A stretch of DNA of 64,000 bases from Anisodus tanguticus (lineage: Eukaryota > Streptophyta > Magnoliopsida > Solanales > Solanaceae): contig CM067548.1 in assembly GCA_034509755.1 (NCBI GenBank), positions 10,747,188 to 10,811,187 on the forward strand. The letters are read 5' to 3'. The position numbers were made by a program, and so were the translations under genes. The notes below the pieces were generated by a model. That model searched no databases. It was given only the letters and a program-made list of their open reading frames with translations, and was not told where the DNA came from. Below, piece after piece: positions 35,851 through 47,970 of this stretch. Position 1 is the first letter of the stretch, and every line of letters begins with the position of its first letter.

Positions 35851-37640
35851 CTAATGTGTACCCATCATTGCCAACCTTAAGTATTGGGTTTGCATGCCTT
35901 CTTGGCTTCCCAATCGCCTTTTAAGCGTAAACGTACTCATTCCCTCATCCATCCTAAACAGGTGCATTGCAATGCATTGGTTCATCTCAACTTCTATCCA
36001 AGAGTTCCTTACATAATTGACCTTAAGTTACATACTGGGTGATAACCTTGGTTCTCTATTTATTCAACAAATATACCAACGATAGTTATTGACGTACTTT
36101 CTTGCTAGATATACTTATACTTAAATCAATATATTTGAAGTCTTGTTTAACATTCCTTAGCAATATACTTTCAAGAATGTCATCATCACATACCCTTATA
36201 GGTTCTTGGTTATCTTTAGCTGCTCACCGTCATCCCTCTTATCTTCATATCCATTTTTATTCTGACAGTGCCAATTCTGAGTTCATATCTAATTGCTTGG
36301 ATCCCCTTTTCTAGGCATCCCTAGACTTTTAACTTGATTCACTTTATGCTGGGCCTTTTTGTCGCAAATTTCCATTTGGAATACTTTTTGAAAGTTGTGA
36401 TTATTTACCGGGGAAGTTAAAACTCTAGGCTCTAAGACTATTTTATACTGTAGAATTTGTATCGACTGACGGCTCTTCCAGCCTCATATACCATCTTTTG
36501 TCCTACCTCAATTTACCCCATTCATTCACTAATTTTGAATATCTATGTTTGGGATTATATGCCTCTGTCTTCACTTACAGGCCATGCTCTTTTCTTTTGA
36601 GCCTTATATATTTAGCGGCTCTTACCGTTGCTTATTTTCTTTAATCAGGATGACGCTACCATTCCTTCCTTAGCATTGACACTTACATATTATGTTATAG
36701 TCAGGTCACGTTCGTCAAATCTAGATGACACAATCTAGTTCGTTTTGATACTTTTTATCATAACCTTCTCATCTTCTTATTAAACCACCAGATGAGTTCT
36801 ATATCAATTTTTCATCGTACTACCTCCCTTATAAGAAGAGAACCACTTTCTATTCTTAAGAGATTTCCACCTTGAAAATCATATGATTGTCTCAACTCCT
36901 TCCACACTTCTATGATTTCATAACAACTTATAATTTGCTCCCATCCAATTCCTTTCACTATAATTTAGATGGATAGAACATCATGCATCTATAACTGACA
37001 TACTCAGTCTCAATAGACTTTCTCTTTTTTTCTTGCTATGATGTAAATGTTAAGGGATCATTTCCTTAATAACCTCTAAGAATTCCCCTTTCCTTTGCAA
37101 TTTGTTTTTTTACTATCTGATCGCTTGCCTTGCAACTTTACAATATCTTTTATCACAACAAGCTTCCGAAGCTCCAACTATTTTTTCGTCTCACCGAGTG
37201 ATCTTGTCAATACCAATACTTTTCTTAATCCACAAAGCTAAGTCATTCAATCGATATATCCTGTTAACATTTAGTCATTCATACCTCATAGTCAGTTCTC
37301 ATACACGTTCAGGTGTCCTACTTATATTTGTATCATTAACTTGTTATCAATCTCACTTCTTACCTTAGTCCAAATATTCGTAACAGAATATTTGAGCTAC
37401 ATGCCCTTAGAAAAATAGTCTACTACAACTTGTAAAAGTTCAAACCCAACAAGGAGGTGGTACAACCTACCTTTAGGGATTATAGTTAATCCATTTAGAT
37501 CCCTTTACCTGCACAAAATAGCCTCCACAAACAACCAAGAAGAGAGGATAAATAGTAAACTAGGCTTACATTTATCCGAGGGAGAGAGTCACGCTATTCT
37601 ACTTCTAAATATTTCTTGAGTCATCAAGAATACTTAGAGA
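35851..37640 (-). other. Anonymous T-rich DNA beside family G
   Basis: About 1.8 kb with no recognisable pol motif on either strand. Style resembles 15900-17990, the inside of the non-coding LTR element. It may be a heavily decayed internal region or another insertion. Confidence 0.35.
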
Positions 37641-38040
37641 AACTTTGGAGGAGCTCAAGGAGCTGCTCAGAGTTGTAGGTAATGAGGAATAAGCTCTACA
37701 TCGTAGCTTATCGAAAATATAAGGACTTAAAAGTTGGACATTGCCCAAAAGTATGGTACAATTGTATGGTCCATACATTTATATACAGTCCATACATTTA
37801 TATATGGTCCATACATTTGGACTGTATAACCAGAAATTACGGTTCAAATTCTCAATTATATGATCCGTACAATTTTATATGGTCCGTACCTTTGGGCCAT
37901 AATTCTGGACACTTGCTGATTTCATCGAAATGTATTCTCTTCGATCCGTTTAACTCTTATACATCCCGATAGACATATAAACAAATCTTAGCTCATCCTT
38001 ACCCTCCCGTATGAGACTCCTCCAAAACAAGCAATCTTTG
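37641..38040 (-). repeat. Truncated minus-strand LTR fragment
   Basis: TTCTCTTCGATCCGTTTAAC near 37936 matches the LTRs near 15475 and 19815. A short tandem of GGTCCATACATTTATATA (three units) lies at about 37767-37830. Both LTR ends are missing. Confidence 0.45.
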
Positions 38041-38259
38041 TCAAATTTTATTTTGTTGAACATACTTCCGTCACTCCGATAAGTCTTAAAATTTTTAGGA
38101 AAATAAACAACACTTCTATGGTCTTCCTAAAATCAATACATCACCTCTCTACGCCTGTGTTACCTTTCATGTATATGTGCGAGACAAATACTTATGTTCT
38201 AAAATCTTTTATAATAACTACATATCTAGCATCTGAGAAACCCGATAGGGATCTTTCAT

Positions 38260-38505
38260 TCGCTTACTACGAATACGAATGAGCCGACTTGAGTCATGAG
38301 AACTTGAAATCATTTCCGAGGGTTCGAATGACGTATAAGGATTTTAAGGAATTATTTTTGGAAGGTTGGAAGTCAATAGGACCAAAGGAATTACAATTCG
38401 ATGAAAATTGACAAAGTTTTGATGATACGCCACATGTTTTGTGTCACGGATTCCATTCTACCTTGTTGAAGTGGCCACGGATTAAGGACACATTTTCCCT
38501 ACCTT
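38260..38505 (+). repeat. Inverted LTR fragment related to family G
   Basis: In plus orientation it matches the reverse complement of about 34040-34280 of the family G LTR, e.g. TTGGAAGTCAATAGGACCA and TTTTGATGATACGCCACA. Both ends are truncated. It therefore faces the family G LTR across 4 kb. The adjoining 38041-38259 is anonymous. Confidence 0.7.
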
Positions 38506-38506
38506 A

Positions 38507-40088
38507 GTTGATAGACATGGTTTTCAGAATTATCAGTAATAATTGGTATTCAATTTTTCTTAACACAATTTATAGAAAGGTTGATAAACATGGATTTTAT
38601 AATTATCAGTAACATTTGGTATTCAATTTTGGTTAATGGGCAACAACAGGGATTCTTTCAATCTTCTAGAGCAGGTAAGCAAGGGAACCTTTTATCCCCT
38701 ACACTATTTATATTAATTGTTGAAGTATTGACAAGAAACCTTAATGTTTTACATTAGGTTCCACAATTCAGGGATTTTGGCTTGCCTAAATGGAGTCCTA
38801 AGGTAAATCATCTAGCCTATGCAGATGATATGATCATCTTCTCATCAGTAGATGTGTTACCTCTGCAACTGATCATAGAGATATTGGAGAAATATGAGAA
38901 GTCATCAGGCCAAAAAATCAACAGGGAGAATAGTGCAGTATATATGCACAAGAATGTATCAGGAGATGTAAGTATCACAGTTGAAATTGCTACAGGAAAT
39001 GGTAGGAAGGAATTTCCTTTCACTTATTTGGGATGTCCAATATATCATAGCAGGAGAGACAAAGAGTTCTTCAATACTATTTTGATAAAGCTAATGAATA
39101 GGCTTCAGAGCTGGAAAGGGAAATTGTTATCTTTTGGAGGTAGAGCTATTCTTATCAAGCATGTGCTACAAAGTATGTCAATTCATCTTTTTTCTGTAGT
39201 AAACCCACCTCTAGGTGTCATCAGACAAATGAATAAAAATTTTGCTCAATTATTTTTGATAAATACAATTAGGGGAAAGAGTAAACACTAGGTGTCATAG
39301 AATCATGTATGTATTCTTAAGAAAGAAGGAGGTATAGGGTTTAGGTCATTGCATGATATTTCCATGGCTTTATTATATAAGTTATAGTGGAACTTTAGGA
39401 CAAAATCCTCTCTATGGAGTGCCTTTATGAGCAATAAGGATTGTAAAAATAAAATGTTATGGCGGTCCAATGGCAGTATGGATCACAGACTTAGAAGAAA
39501 TTATGAATTGAAAACTCATAGTTCTTGTTTGATAATTGGACAGGGATGGGAGCATTATACTATGCAATAGATTGATATGATGAGACTGTCTAAAATATTT
39601 CAGATATAGTGGTGGGAGGACAATAGGATATGGTGAAACTAACAACATTATCACCAGAGGAGTTAGTTGAGCATGTCATCAATACCATGAAACCCCCAAG
39701 AATAGAAAAAGGAAAGAATAAACTTGGTGGATCTTGGATACAAAAGGGGAGTTTACAGTCAAATCAGCATGGGATCATATTAGATTTAGGGGCCATCAGA
39801 TGGAAGCTTATAAGAATATGTGGATAAAGGGATTTCCCTTTAAGATCTCATATTTCTTATGGAGATGCTGAAAATTCAAGATCCCATTAGATGATGTTTT
39901 GAAGAAAATGCAATACAATATGGCATCCAAATGTTGGTGTTGTTGAAATCCTATGGAGGGGACCACTCAACATTTATTTGCCACGTCTATTTCAACTAAT
40001 AGGACTTCGTCCTATTATTCTTTTTTTGCATGTATGAACATGGAAGATTGCCATTACAACAAAGAATAGTGATGTGGTGGACTACTCT
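38507..40088 (+). pseudogene. L1-type LINE, reverse transcriptase and zf-RVT part (broken)
   Basis: Frames read NIWYSILVNGQQQGFFQSS, GNLLSPTLFILIVEVL, then from 38782 HLAYADDMIIF (catalytic YADD), YEKSSGQKINREN, YLGCPIYHSRRDK and RLQSWKGKLLSFGGRAILIK. After a stop at 39291 decayed pieces include KKEGGIGFRSLHD and FPFKISYFLWRC plus CWCC of the zf-RVT domain. A direct duplication of about 52 bp (38507-38558 and 38580-38631) lies at its 5' edge. The LINE is 5'-truncated and is interrupted at 40088; its RNase H part resumes at 52811. Confidence 0.88.
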
Positions 40089-40408
40089 TGTTACACCCCG
40101 GAGCTTTGTGTGTGGATGAGAGCATAGTTAGATGGAGTGAGCTGGTAATTCGAGATCCTTTCTGAGAATTCCGTTGCAACATAGATGGATGTTATGAAGG
40201 TGTACAAAAAGTTGAAGGTCATTGGGATTGAAGGAACCATCCCTCAACAAAGTTCGATGAAGTTAACATGATATGATAAGCATTTTGCATTGCGGATGGA
40301 ATATACCCCACGGATTGTGGCGTAGAAGTAAAGCCAAAGGTTGAGGGAATTTCTAGGAAGAGTTCCGACCGCATATGGTTCTGCATATGGCCATATGAGA
40401 CCGCATAT
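40089..40408 (+). repeat. Gypsy LTR family H, left part
   Basis: It begins TGTTACACCCCGGAGC inside the LINE. It is cut at 40408 by the complete gypsy element and resumes at 50305, ending GGGTGTGACA at 52810. Flanking 5-mers in the LINE are ACTCT (40084-40088) and GCTCT (52811-52815), 4/5 matching. Confidence 0.75.
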
Positions 40409-42741
40409 TTTTACACCCCTTGTACATCGTTGTTAACGTAAGTTAACTAACGTAGGCTCGGAGAGGGTGAAACCCCTCTACAATGGTTAAGGTGAATGAG
40501 ACATGGAAAGAGATATAATGTCCCATATTTCTTTTTTTTGTTCAAAATATGTACGCCTAAGTTGAGGTTGAAGAATTCACTTAAATATAAGAAATGAGAT
40601 TTTGGGCAAATAAAAATTAAGTTGTTTGCTTACCCGTCCTACTTGCTTAAGTTGCTTTTTTACACGTCCTACTAGCTTGAGTTATTTGCCACATGTCGTG
40701 ATTAGTAAACAAGGACGAGACAAGTGTCAAGAAAGATGGATCAACAAGTGACACCTACTAATTAAGCAAGTAGGTGACAAGTAGTTGCATCACTTACTTG
40801 CTTAAAAGGAAAGGTCCAGATTTGTGGAGAATAAACAAAGGCAAAAAGGGGACTTATAAAGACAAAAATCTGATTTACTTCATTCATTCCAACCCTCACT
40901 TCTCTCTCCTTCTCCATTTTTTACCAAGACTTGATCCAAGGTTCTCTCTAACATATCCCTAAGGTTCTTAAGATAAATCAAGGCTAAACCACCCAAATCT
41001 TTCATAAAAGTCTTGCAAAACTAGTGGAAAGTACTTCCATGGAATTTTTAATGTGTTGCTGATTCTTCCAAGCCTAAGGAGGATTGTTTTTGGAGTTATT
41101 CTTTCTCTATAAGGTAAGGAATATTTTCATATTCATGGGTTTGAGCTTATTAGTGTCTTAACTAGGTTGTGGAAGTAAGAATTGATGATGAAGTGATCTA
41201 AAAATCAGTTTTGAGTTGCTGAACTTGTGGTACTATTATGAGGTCATTTTTATTGTATGTTGTGGTTGAAAATCAGTAGGTATGACCTGAATATTTTTTG
41301 GTTGTCATTATTGAAGTATATTTAGTTTCTAGCTAAGTTGTATGGATGGAAAAGTGCAAATTAGTTGTGAAATGGTGTGGACTGTTTTGGTGATGTATTG
41401 TGACGGATACAAGGTTAGACATTGATGTAATATGTTTGTTGATATTATGGACATGTTGGTCTTATTGTTTGAATTTGGGGAAGTGAGGAAATATAGGGGG
41501 AAGTGCTGCCCAATTTTCCGTAAGAGAGCTACTAGCTTATCAATGTGTTTTAAGTCCTTCCATTGCAATAACCATAGTTTGAATAACTTGATGTAGGTGG
41601 AAGTACTACAGACAGTACGTGGAGTCGTTAGGAACAAGGTATGTTAAGGCTATTCTTCCTTCTTTTGGCATGACCCGTCCGTCCAAAGTAACTCTAATCT
41701 TGAAAGCTAGAAATGTATATGTCCTTCACTCTAGTAGAGAAGTTTGTTGATTTATGTATATCTAGTCTTATTGCCTCATAATGAAAGGTCTATTTACATG
41801 TTAGTTACATAATGTTAATCGGAGGTGCAACGACCTTATGTCACTCTGATAAACTCAGAGTGTCTTAGTATCATTCATGCATTATATACATGTATATACC
41901 ATGACGTCACAGGCATTATATATGTTACATGATATGTATATATGGTATGGGAAAGGTTATGGCATTATATACGAACCACCACCTGATTAGCTGGTATATA
42001 ATGATAATTATGCCTACAGAGGCCGATATGATACGATGGGATGCCCACAGAGGCTTGATGACATTATATATGCATATATATGTATGACCAGGTGTTATAT
42101 ACGCACATGTATGAAACATATGCATATTATGGCCCTCAGAGGCATTCTGTGCAGGTTGATTCTCTCTTGTCTCATGTTACTTAGGTCTCTATTGTGATAT
42201 GTTCATGTCTTACATACTCGGTACATTATTCGTACTGACACCCCTTTTGACTGGTGGACGCTATGTTTCATGCCCACAGGTTTAGGTAGACAGGGCGACG
42301 GACCGAACCAGTAGGTTTCCTATTCAGCTCATATTAGACCACTCTACTTGTTCCATAGTTATAGTCTAAGTCTTGGTATGGTATTTTTGATATGCATATG
42401 GGTATGGCGGGGCCCTGTCCCAACCTTATGTTGTCACGTACTCCAGGAGAGGCTTGTAGATAGTTATGATGTAGTCATATGTTATGTGGCCTCCTTGGCC
42501 TATGTTTTTGTTGTATAGTCATCTATGGTAGCCTTGTCGGCTCATACGGTCATGTCCAGCATCTATGTTTGTACATATATGCCTTGTCGGTCTTTCACCT
42601 TTTCAGATTATTATTTCTATGAGTCAGCAGGTTACCTCGTGGCCCATGCTTATTTACGATTATGTGGTGAATGTATATCTAGTGGGGCTCGATAAGTAAG
42701 GTCTGAGTGCCCGTCATGGCCCTCCGATTTGGGTCGTGACA
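40409..42741 (+). repeat. Chromovirus 5' LTR
   Basis: It starts TTTTACACCCC where the 3' LTR has TGTTACACCCC (terminal G lost) and ends TTTGGGTCGTGACA. 2333 bp. Confidence 0.9.
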
Positions 42742-42745
42742 AACA

Positions 42746-42757
42746 TGGTATTAGAGC
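42746..42757 (+). other. Chromovirus primer binding site
   Basis: TGGTATTAGAGC, 4 nt after the LTR, is the initiator Met tRNA site with one C-to-T change from TGGTATCAGAGC. Confidence 0.85.
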
Positions 42758-42949
42758 AGGTTTGTCCTAAGGAGACTATAAGTCTTTCCTAGTAGAATCT
42801 TGTTTATGGATGTGTAGTGCACAACACTTATAAATAAGAGGTTACGAGGCATTTAGAATGGTTACATTTCCTTATTGTTCTAGATCATGCATTAGAGCTG
42901 AGTTATAAGCATTCCACTCCTAATTTGTCTCATGTTTATAATTTCAGCA

Positions 42950-44280
42950 ATGCCTACAGTAAGAAAAAAGTCCCAGAGTAAGAGGGCGTTGAATACGGCT
43001 ACGGACAAGGGTACTAGCCGAGTGCCACCTGCTAGTGATGGCCAGAGTGAGACCAACAGTATGACTCCTTCATATGATTCCCCGACTCCACCACCTCTAA
43101 AGGAGCTTAATGGGGTTACAGTACCACACCAGTTCCTCCACTTGATACTCCGGATGAGGATCTTGATATGTGAAGTGTTGTACAGTTATTGACTCAATTG
43201 GTGGCTGCTCAAGCCCAACATTAGACTACCGGTCCTTCTGATATAGCAGTTAGTGCGATAGCTCAGGATTTCATCAACCTGGACCCTCCGATATTCACGA
43301 GATCAGACCTGAATGCGGACCTGCAGAATATTCTGGATTAGATGCAGCGCACCTTGCGAGTAATGGATGCCACTGATACTGAGTCGGTAAAATTTGCTTC
43401 TTATAGACTGCAGGATGTCGTGGTGATCTGGTATGAGACATGGGAGCATTTTAGGGGACCATGTGCCCCACCAGCAGGATGGAGAGAGTTTTCAGAGGCC
43501 TTCTTATAGCATTTTATGTCAGTCAAGCTCCAACGGGCCAGGGTAATATTAGTATTTGGGAATATAGCTTGCAGTTTATTTCATTATCTAGACATGCTCC
43601 TGCGATCATAGCTGAGATGAGCGACCGGGTACATGAGTTTGTTAATGGCTTGGGGCCATACTTGGTTAATTAGTGTACTATGGCTTCTCTGAATTCGGAC
43701 ATGGATATTGCTCGCATTCAAGCTTATACACATAATCTAGAGGATCGTAAGAGAGAACAACGGGTAGATCGAGAACGTGATAGGGGCCACCACAAGAGGG
43801 CCCAGTCCATAGGTGACATAGGAGAGTTCAGAGATGGGCCTAGGCCACAGTATTATAAGCGCCCATCCTACTCAACAGCTAGGACATCATCACCATTTTT
43901 TAGGTCGAGGGTTGATCGATTTGCTCAATCTGGACCAGGTCAGTGTTCACGAGCATCAGGGTCCTATTATAGAGGCGATTCTAGTCAGATAAGGCCATCT
44001 TTGACTTGATGTAAGCAGTGTGGTGAGGCCCATTCAAGGTTGTGCCAATAAGGATAAGACGTGTGCTATTCTTATGGTTATCCCGGTCATATTATGTGGA
44101 AATATCCAATAATAGGCAGAGGTGTGAAGGCCCAGTCAGTCGGATCTATAGTAGCTTCATCATCCTCCGCACGCCCGATAGGGAAGGTCATCAGACGTCT
44201 GCCATTCGAGGCAGAGGTAGGGGTGGAGCAACTAGCGTCAGTGGTGGCCAAAACCGCATTTACGCATTGATGGATCGATA
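42950..44280 (+). pseudogene. Chromovirus gag (broken)
   Basis: The start is probably the ATG at 42950 (MPTVRKKSQSKRALNTA). The capsid region reads DFINLDPPIFTRSDLNADLQ, QRTLRVMDATDTESVKFASY and WREFSEAFL, with stops at former Arg/Gln codons, then MASLNSDMDIARIQAYTHNL in the next open segment (43680-44009). The zinc knuckle near 44060 reads CYSYGYPGHIMWKYP: both the second and the last Cys of CX2CX4HX4C are Tyr. Gag forms the virus-like particle and binds RNA; this copy could not. Confidence 0.9.
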
Positions 44281-45430
44281 GGATCAGGAGTCTTCACCTG
44301 ATGTTATTACAGCTATATTATTAGTTTTTTCATATAATGTATATGCGTTATTATATCCATGCTCCGGTCTATCATATGTCACCCATTTCATTTCATGTAA
44401 GTGTGGTATGGAGCCTGAGTTGATAAGAGAGCCATTTTCGGTATCTACACCAGTTGGTGAGTCTGTAGTTGCCAGTCGGGTCTATCAGAATTGTACAGTG
44501 TTAATTTATAGCCATCAGACCCTAGAGGATCTGGTAGAGTTAGAAATTGTTGATTTTGATGTTATTATGGGAATGGATTGGCCGGTGTCGTGCTATACTA
44601 ATGTTGATTGTCGAACAAAGATTGTTATATTTCAATTTCTAGGCGAGCCAATCCTTGAATGGAAGGGTAATACTGCGACGCCAAAGGGTAAGTTTATTTC
44701 ATACCTTAAGGCAAGAAAGATGATTTCCAGAGGTTGCATATACCATCTTTTTTGGGCCAGAGATGCCGATGCTGAACCACCTACTCTTCAATCAATTCCA
44801 GTGGTTAATGACTTTCTTGATGTATTTCCAGACGAATTTCTAGGCCTTCCTCCCGAAAGGGGGATTGAGTTCGGTAAAAATGTGTTGCCAGACACTTAGC
44901 TGATATCTATCCCTCCTTATAGAATGGCTCCAGCTGAATTGAAAGAATTAAAGGAGCAATTAAAGGATCTGCTTGAGAAAGGTTTCATTAGGCTCAGCAT
45001 GTCCCCTTGGGGTTCGCCGATATTTTTTGTATGAAATAAAGATGGCTCATTGCGAATGTGTATTGACTATCGGCGGCTGAATAAAGTCACTATTAAAAAT
45101 AAGTACCCTCTTCCCAGGATTGAAGACTTGTTTGATCAGTTATAGGGTGCAAAATGTTTCTCAATGATCGACCTAAGGTCATGGTACCATCAGCTAAGGG
45201 TCAAGGAGAAGGACATTCCAAAAAAGGCTTTCAGAACAAAGTATGGGCACTTCGAGTTCTTAGTAAGGTCATTCGGGCTCACAAAAATGCAAGAAGCATT
45301 TATGGATCTAATGAACATCATGTTTTGCCCATTTTTGGATGTATTTGTGATAGTATTTATAGATGATATTCTGGTTTATTCTCGATCGGAGGTGGAACAT
45401 GCGAATCACTTGCGGATTGTACTATAGACG
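44281..45430 (+). pseudogene. Chromovirus protease and reverse transcriptase (broken)
   Basis: The protease active site reads ALLYPCSGLSYVTHF where D-P-G-S-T is usual, so the catalytic Asp is Tyr. The open segment 44408-44899 continues with VDFDVIMGMDW and FPDEFLGLPPERGIEF. RT follows: PPYRMAPAELKELKEQL, SPWGSPIFFV, DGSLRMCIDYRRLNKVT, then YPLPRIEDLFDQL and the catalytic FIDDILVYS (45357-45383), which is intact. Several TAG codons stand at expected Gln or Trp positions. Confidence 0.92.
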
Positions 45431-46150
45431 CTCCAAGATCGTAAGTTGTAAGCTAAGCTCTCCAAGTCAGTGTTTTGGTTGAATTCAATAGCTTTCTTTG
45501 GTCATATAGTGTTGGATGAAGGTATAAGAGTTAACACTCAGAAGGTAGAAGTGCTGCAGGATTGGCCGAGGCCCACGACTCCATCAGAGGTTCGTAGCTT
45601 TTTAGGCTTATCCAGCTAATATAGGAGGTTTGTAGCAGGATTTTCTTCCATATCAGTACCATTGACAAGGTTGACACAAAAGGCCATAAAGTTCCAGTAG
45701 TCTAATGCCTGTGAGCAGAGTTTCCAGGAGTTAAAGGACATACTAACATCGGCACCAGTTCTTACTCTCCCAAAGAGTCCAGAAGGTTATAATATGTATT
45801 GATGCCTCGGGAACGGGTTTAGGATGCTTTGTGATGCAACATGGTAAGGTGATTGCATATGCTTCAAGCCAATTAAAGAAACATGAGAAGAACAATCCGA
45901 CACACGATTTGGAGTTAGACGTGGTGGTCTATGCACTGAAAATTTAGCGGCACTACTTGTATGGTGTTCATGTAGATATTTTCATGGATCATAAGAGTTT
46001 GCAGTATGTATTTAAGTAGAAAGAGTTGAACTTGAGACAAAGAATGTGGCTTAAATTATTGAAGGATTATGATGTGGACATCTTATACCATCCTGGTAAA
46101 GTTAATGTTGTAGCAGACGCGCTTAGTCGCAAGTCTATGGTTAGCTCGAT
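45431..46150 (+). pseudogene. Chromovirus RT connection and RNase H (broken)
   Basis: Pieces include SVFWLNSIAFFGHIV, VEVLQDWPRPTTPSEVRSFL, the RNase H region near 45800 with YASSQLKKHEKNNPTHDLEL, and the end LKDYDVDILYHPGKVNVVAD ALSRK at 46053-46135. Multiple stops and one shift near 45790. Confidence 0.85.
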
Positions 46151-47190
46151 GTCGGTGCGGGCTGAGAGGAAAGAGCTTATAAGAGAGCTCCATCAGTTAG
46201 CTAGGTTGGGAGTCCGATTAATGGGTTCAGAAAATGGTGGCTTTGTGATTCGAGATACATCAGAGTCATCCCTCATATCAAAAGTTAAGGAACATCAGTG
46301 GGAAGACACCATTTTAGGAAAAAATCAGAGAGGGTATTCAATAAAAGAAGACCATAGCCTTTGAGATTGGCGGAAATGGGGTTCTCAGGCACCAGGGTTG
46401 TTTTTGAATTCCAAATGTAGCGGGATTACGAGACACGATTATGACAAAGGTCCATTGCTCATGATATTCCATTCACCGTGGATCTACTAAAATGTATCAT
46501 GATCTCAAAGGTATGTATTAGTGGAATGACATAAAGAGGAACATTGCAGAGTTTGTAGCTCGGTGTCCTAATTGTCAGCCAGTAAAAGTAGAGCACCAAA
46601 AGCCCGGCGGCTTGACTCGGAACATTGAGATCCCGATGTGGAAATGGGAAATAATTAATATGGATTTCATTACGGGTTTACCTCGCTCTTATCATAAGTT
46701 TGATTCTATTTGGGTAATTGTTGATAGACTGACCAAATCAGCTCATTTCCTGGCGGTCAAAACTACATACACAATCGAGGACAACGCGAAGTTATACTTT
46801 AAGGAGATTGTTCGCCTTCATGGTGTGCCTATTTCTATTATATCTGACCAAGGTACGTAGTTCACAACTATTTTTGGAGATCATTTCAAAAAGGTTTGGG
46901 CACTCAAGTTAATATTAACACATATTTCCACTCTCAAACAGACTGGCAGGACGAGCGTACGATTCAAACTCTCAAAGACATGCTACGACCTTTTGTATTG
47001 GACTTCAAGAGAAGTTGGGATGATCATTTACCCCTTATTGAATTTGCGTACAATAACAGTTATCATGCTAGTATCAAAATGGCTTCGTATGAAGCTTTGT
47101 ATGGACGAAAATATAGATCTCCTATCGGATGGTTCGAAGTAGGTGAATCAGAATTATTTGGGCCTGACCTAGTGCTCCAAGCCATATAGA
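46151..47190 (+). pseudogene. Chromovirus integrase (broken)
   Basis: The zinc domain near 46470-46600 includes YHDLKGMY and FVARCPNCQPVKVEHQKPGG. The core begins with the segment 46612-46860: MDFITGLPRSYHKFDSIWVI (Asp) and ISIISDQGT followed by a TAG (second Asp). After a shift, 46896-47189 gives SQTDWQDERTIQTLKDMLRP with catalytic Glu in DERT and RKYRSPIGWFEVGESEL. Confidence 0.9.
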
Positions 47191-47690
47191 AGATGAAGCT
47201 TATCCAAGAACGATTGTTAACCATTCAGAGTCGTAAGAAGTCATATTCAGATGTGTGGCGGCGGGACTTAGAGTTCCAAGTGGATGATTGGGTCTTCTTG
47301 AAGATTTCTCCTATGAATGGTGTAATGAGATTTGGGAAAAAAGGAAAGCTCAGCCCAAGTTACATTGGGCCATATCACATAATTCGACGAATAGGCCAAC
47401 TGGCTTACGAATTGGACCTGCCTCCTGAGTTAGAGTTTGTTCATCCGATCTTCCATCTTTCTATGTTGAGAGCGTGTATTGGAGATCCTTCCCAGATTGT
47501 GCCAATTGACGACGTGAAAGTTACAGAGGACTTATCATATGAGTAAGTTCTTATTGCTATCCTAGATCGTCAAGTCCGCAAGTTGAGGACTAAAGCAGTA
47601 GCCTCCGTGAAAGTTCTATGGCGGAATAAGAATGTAGAATAGATGAAATGGGAGGCGGAAGAGGAGATGACGCACAAATATACTTAACTA
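47191..47690 (+). pseudogene. Chromovirus integrase C-terminus and chromodomain (broken)
   Basis: The segment 47193-47546 reads VDDWVFLKISPMNGVMRFGK, YIGPYHIIRRIG and HPIFHLSMLRACIGDPSQIV. After a stop at 47544, ILDRQVRKLRTKAVASVKVL and WRNKNVE, a TAG, then MKWEAEEEM form a chromodomain of the Tekay/Del class, which directs integration to heterochromatin in active elements. Confidence 0.85.
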
Positions 47691-47790
47691 TCAGGCCAAC
47701 GCAGAAGTTCTTAAATAAGAATAAAGTGAGTTCTATTTCAGATTATTATAATTGATGCTTGACGACTATGTGAGGTCTGATATTATGTAT

Positions 47791-47915
47791 GTTGTGATGT
47801 ATGGCCTTACAAGGCAAGTTTGGATATTTTCTGCGTGTTTACAGGGATTGTTTGTTGTGATGTATGGCCTTACAAGGCAAGTTTTGATATTTTCAGAAAG
47901 ACATAAGGATTGTTT
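47791..47915 (+). repeat. Two-copy direct repeat in the 3' non-coding region
   Basis: TTGTGATGTATGGCCTTACA followed by AGGCAAGTTT occurs at 47791 and 47853, 62 bp apart, with similar following text (GGATTGTTT). Confidence 0.85.
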
Positions 47916-47957
47916 ATATACTTGTGTACGCCCCCACATTCAAAGATGAATGCTCCT

Positions 47958-47970
47958 AATGGGGGAAGGA
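47958..47970 (+). other. Chromovirus polypurine tract
   Basis: AATGGGGGAAGGA ends directly before the 3' LTR. Confidence 0.8.

Noticed and set aside
37767..37830. CRISPR-like short regular repeats
   Set aside because: Only three imperfect ~20-bp units without regular spacers, in a plant LTR fragment.
44281..45430. Endogenous pararetrovirus RT
   Set aside because: The RT is followed by integrase and chromodomain and flanked by LTRs with a target duplication; it is a gypsy element, and no movement or coat protein is present.
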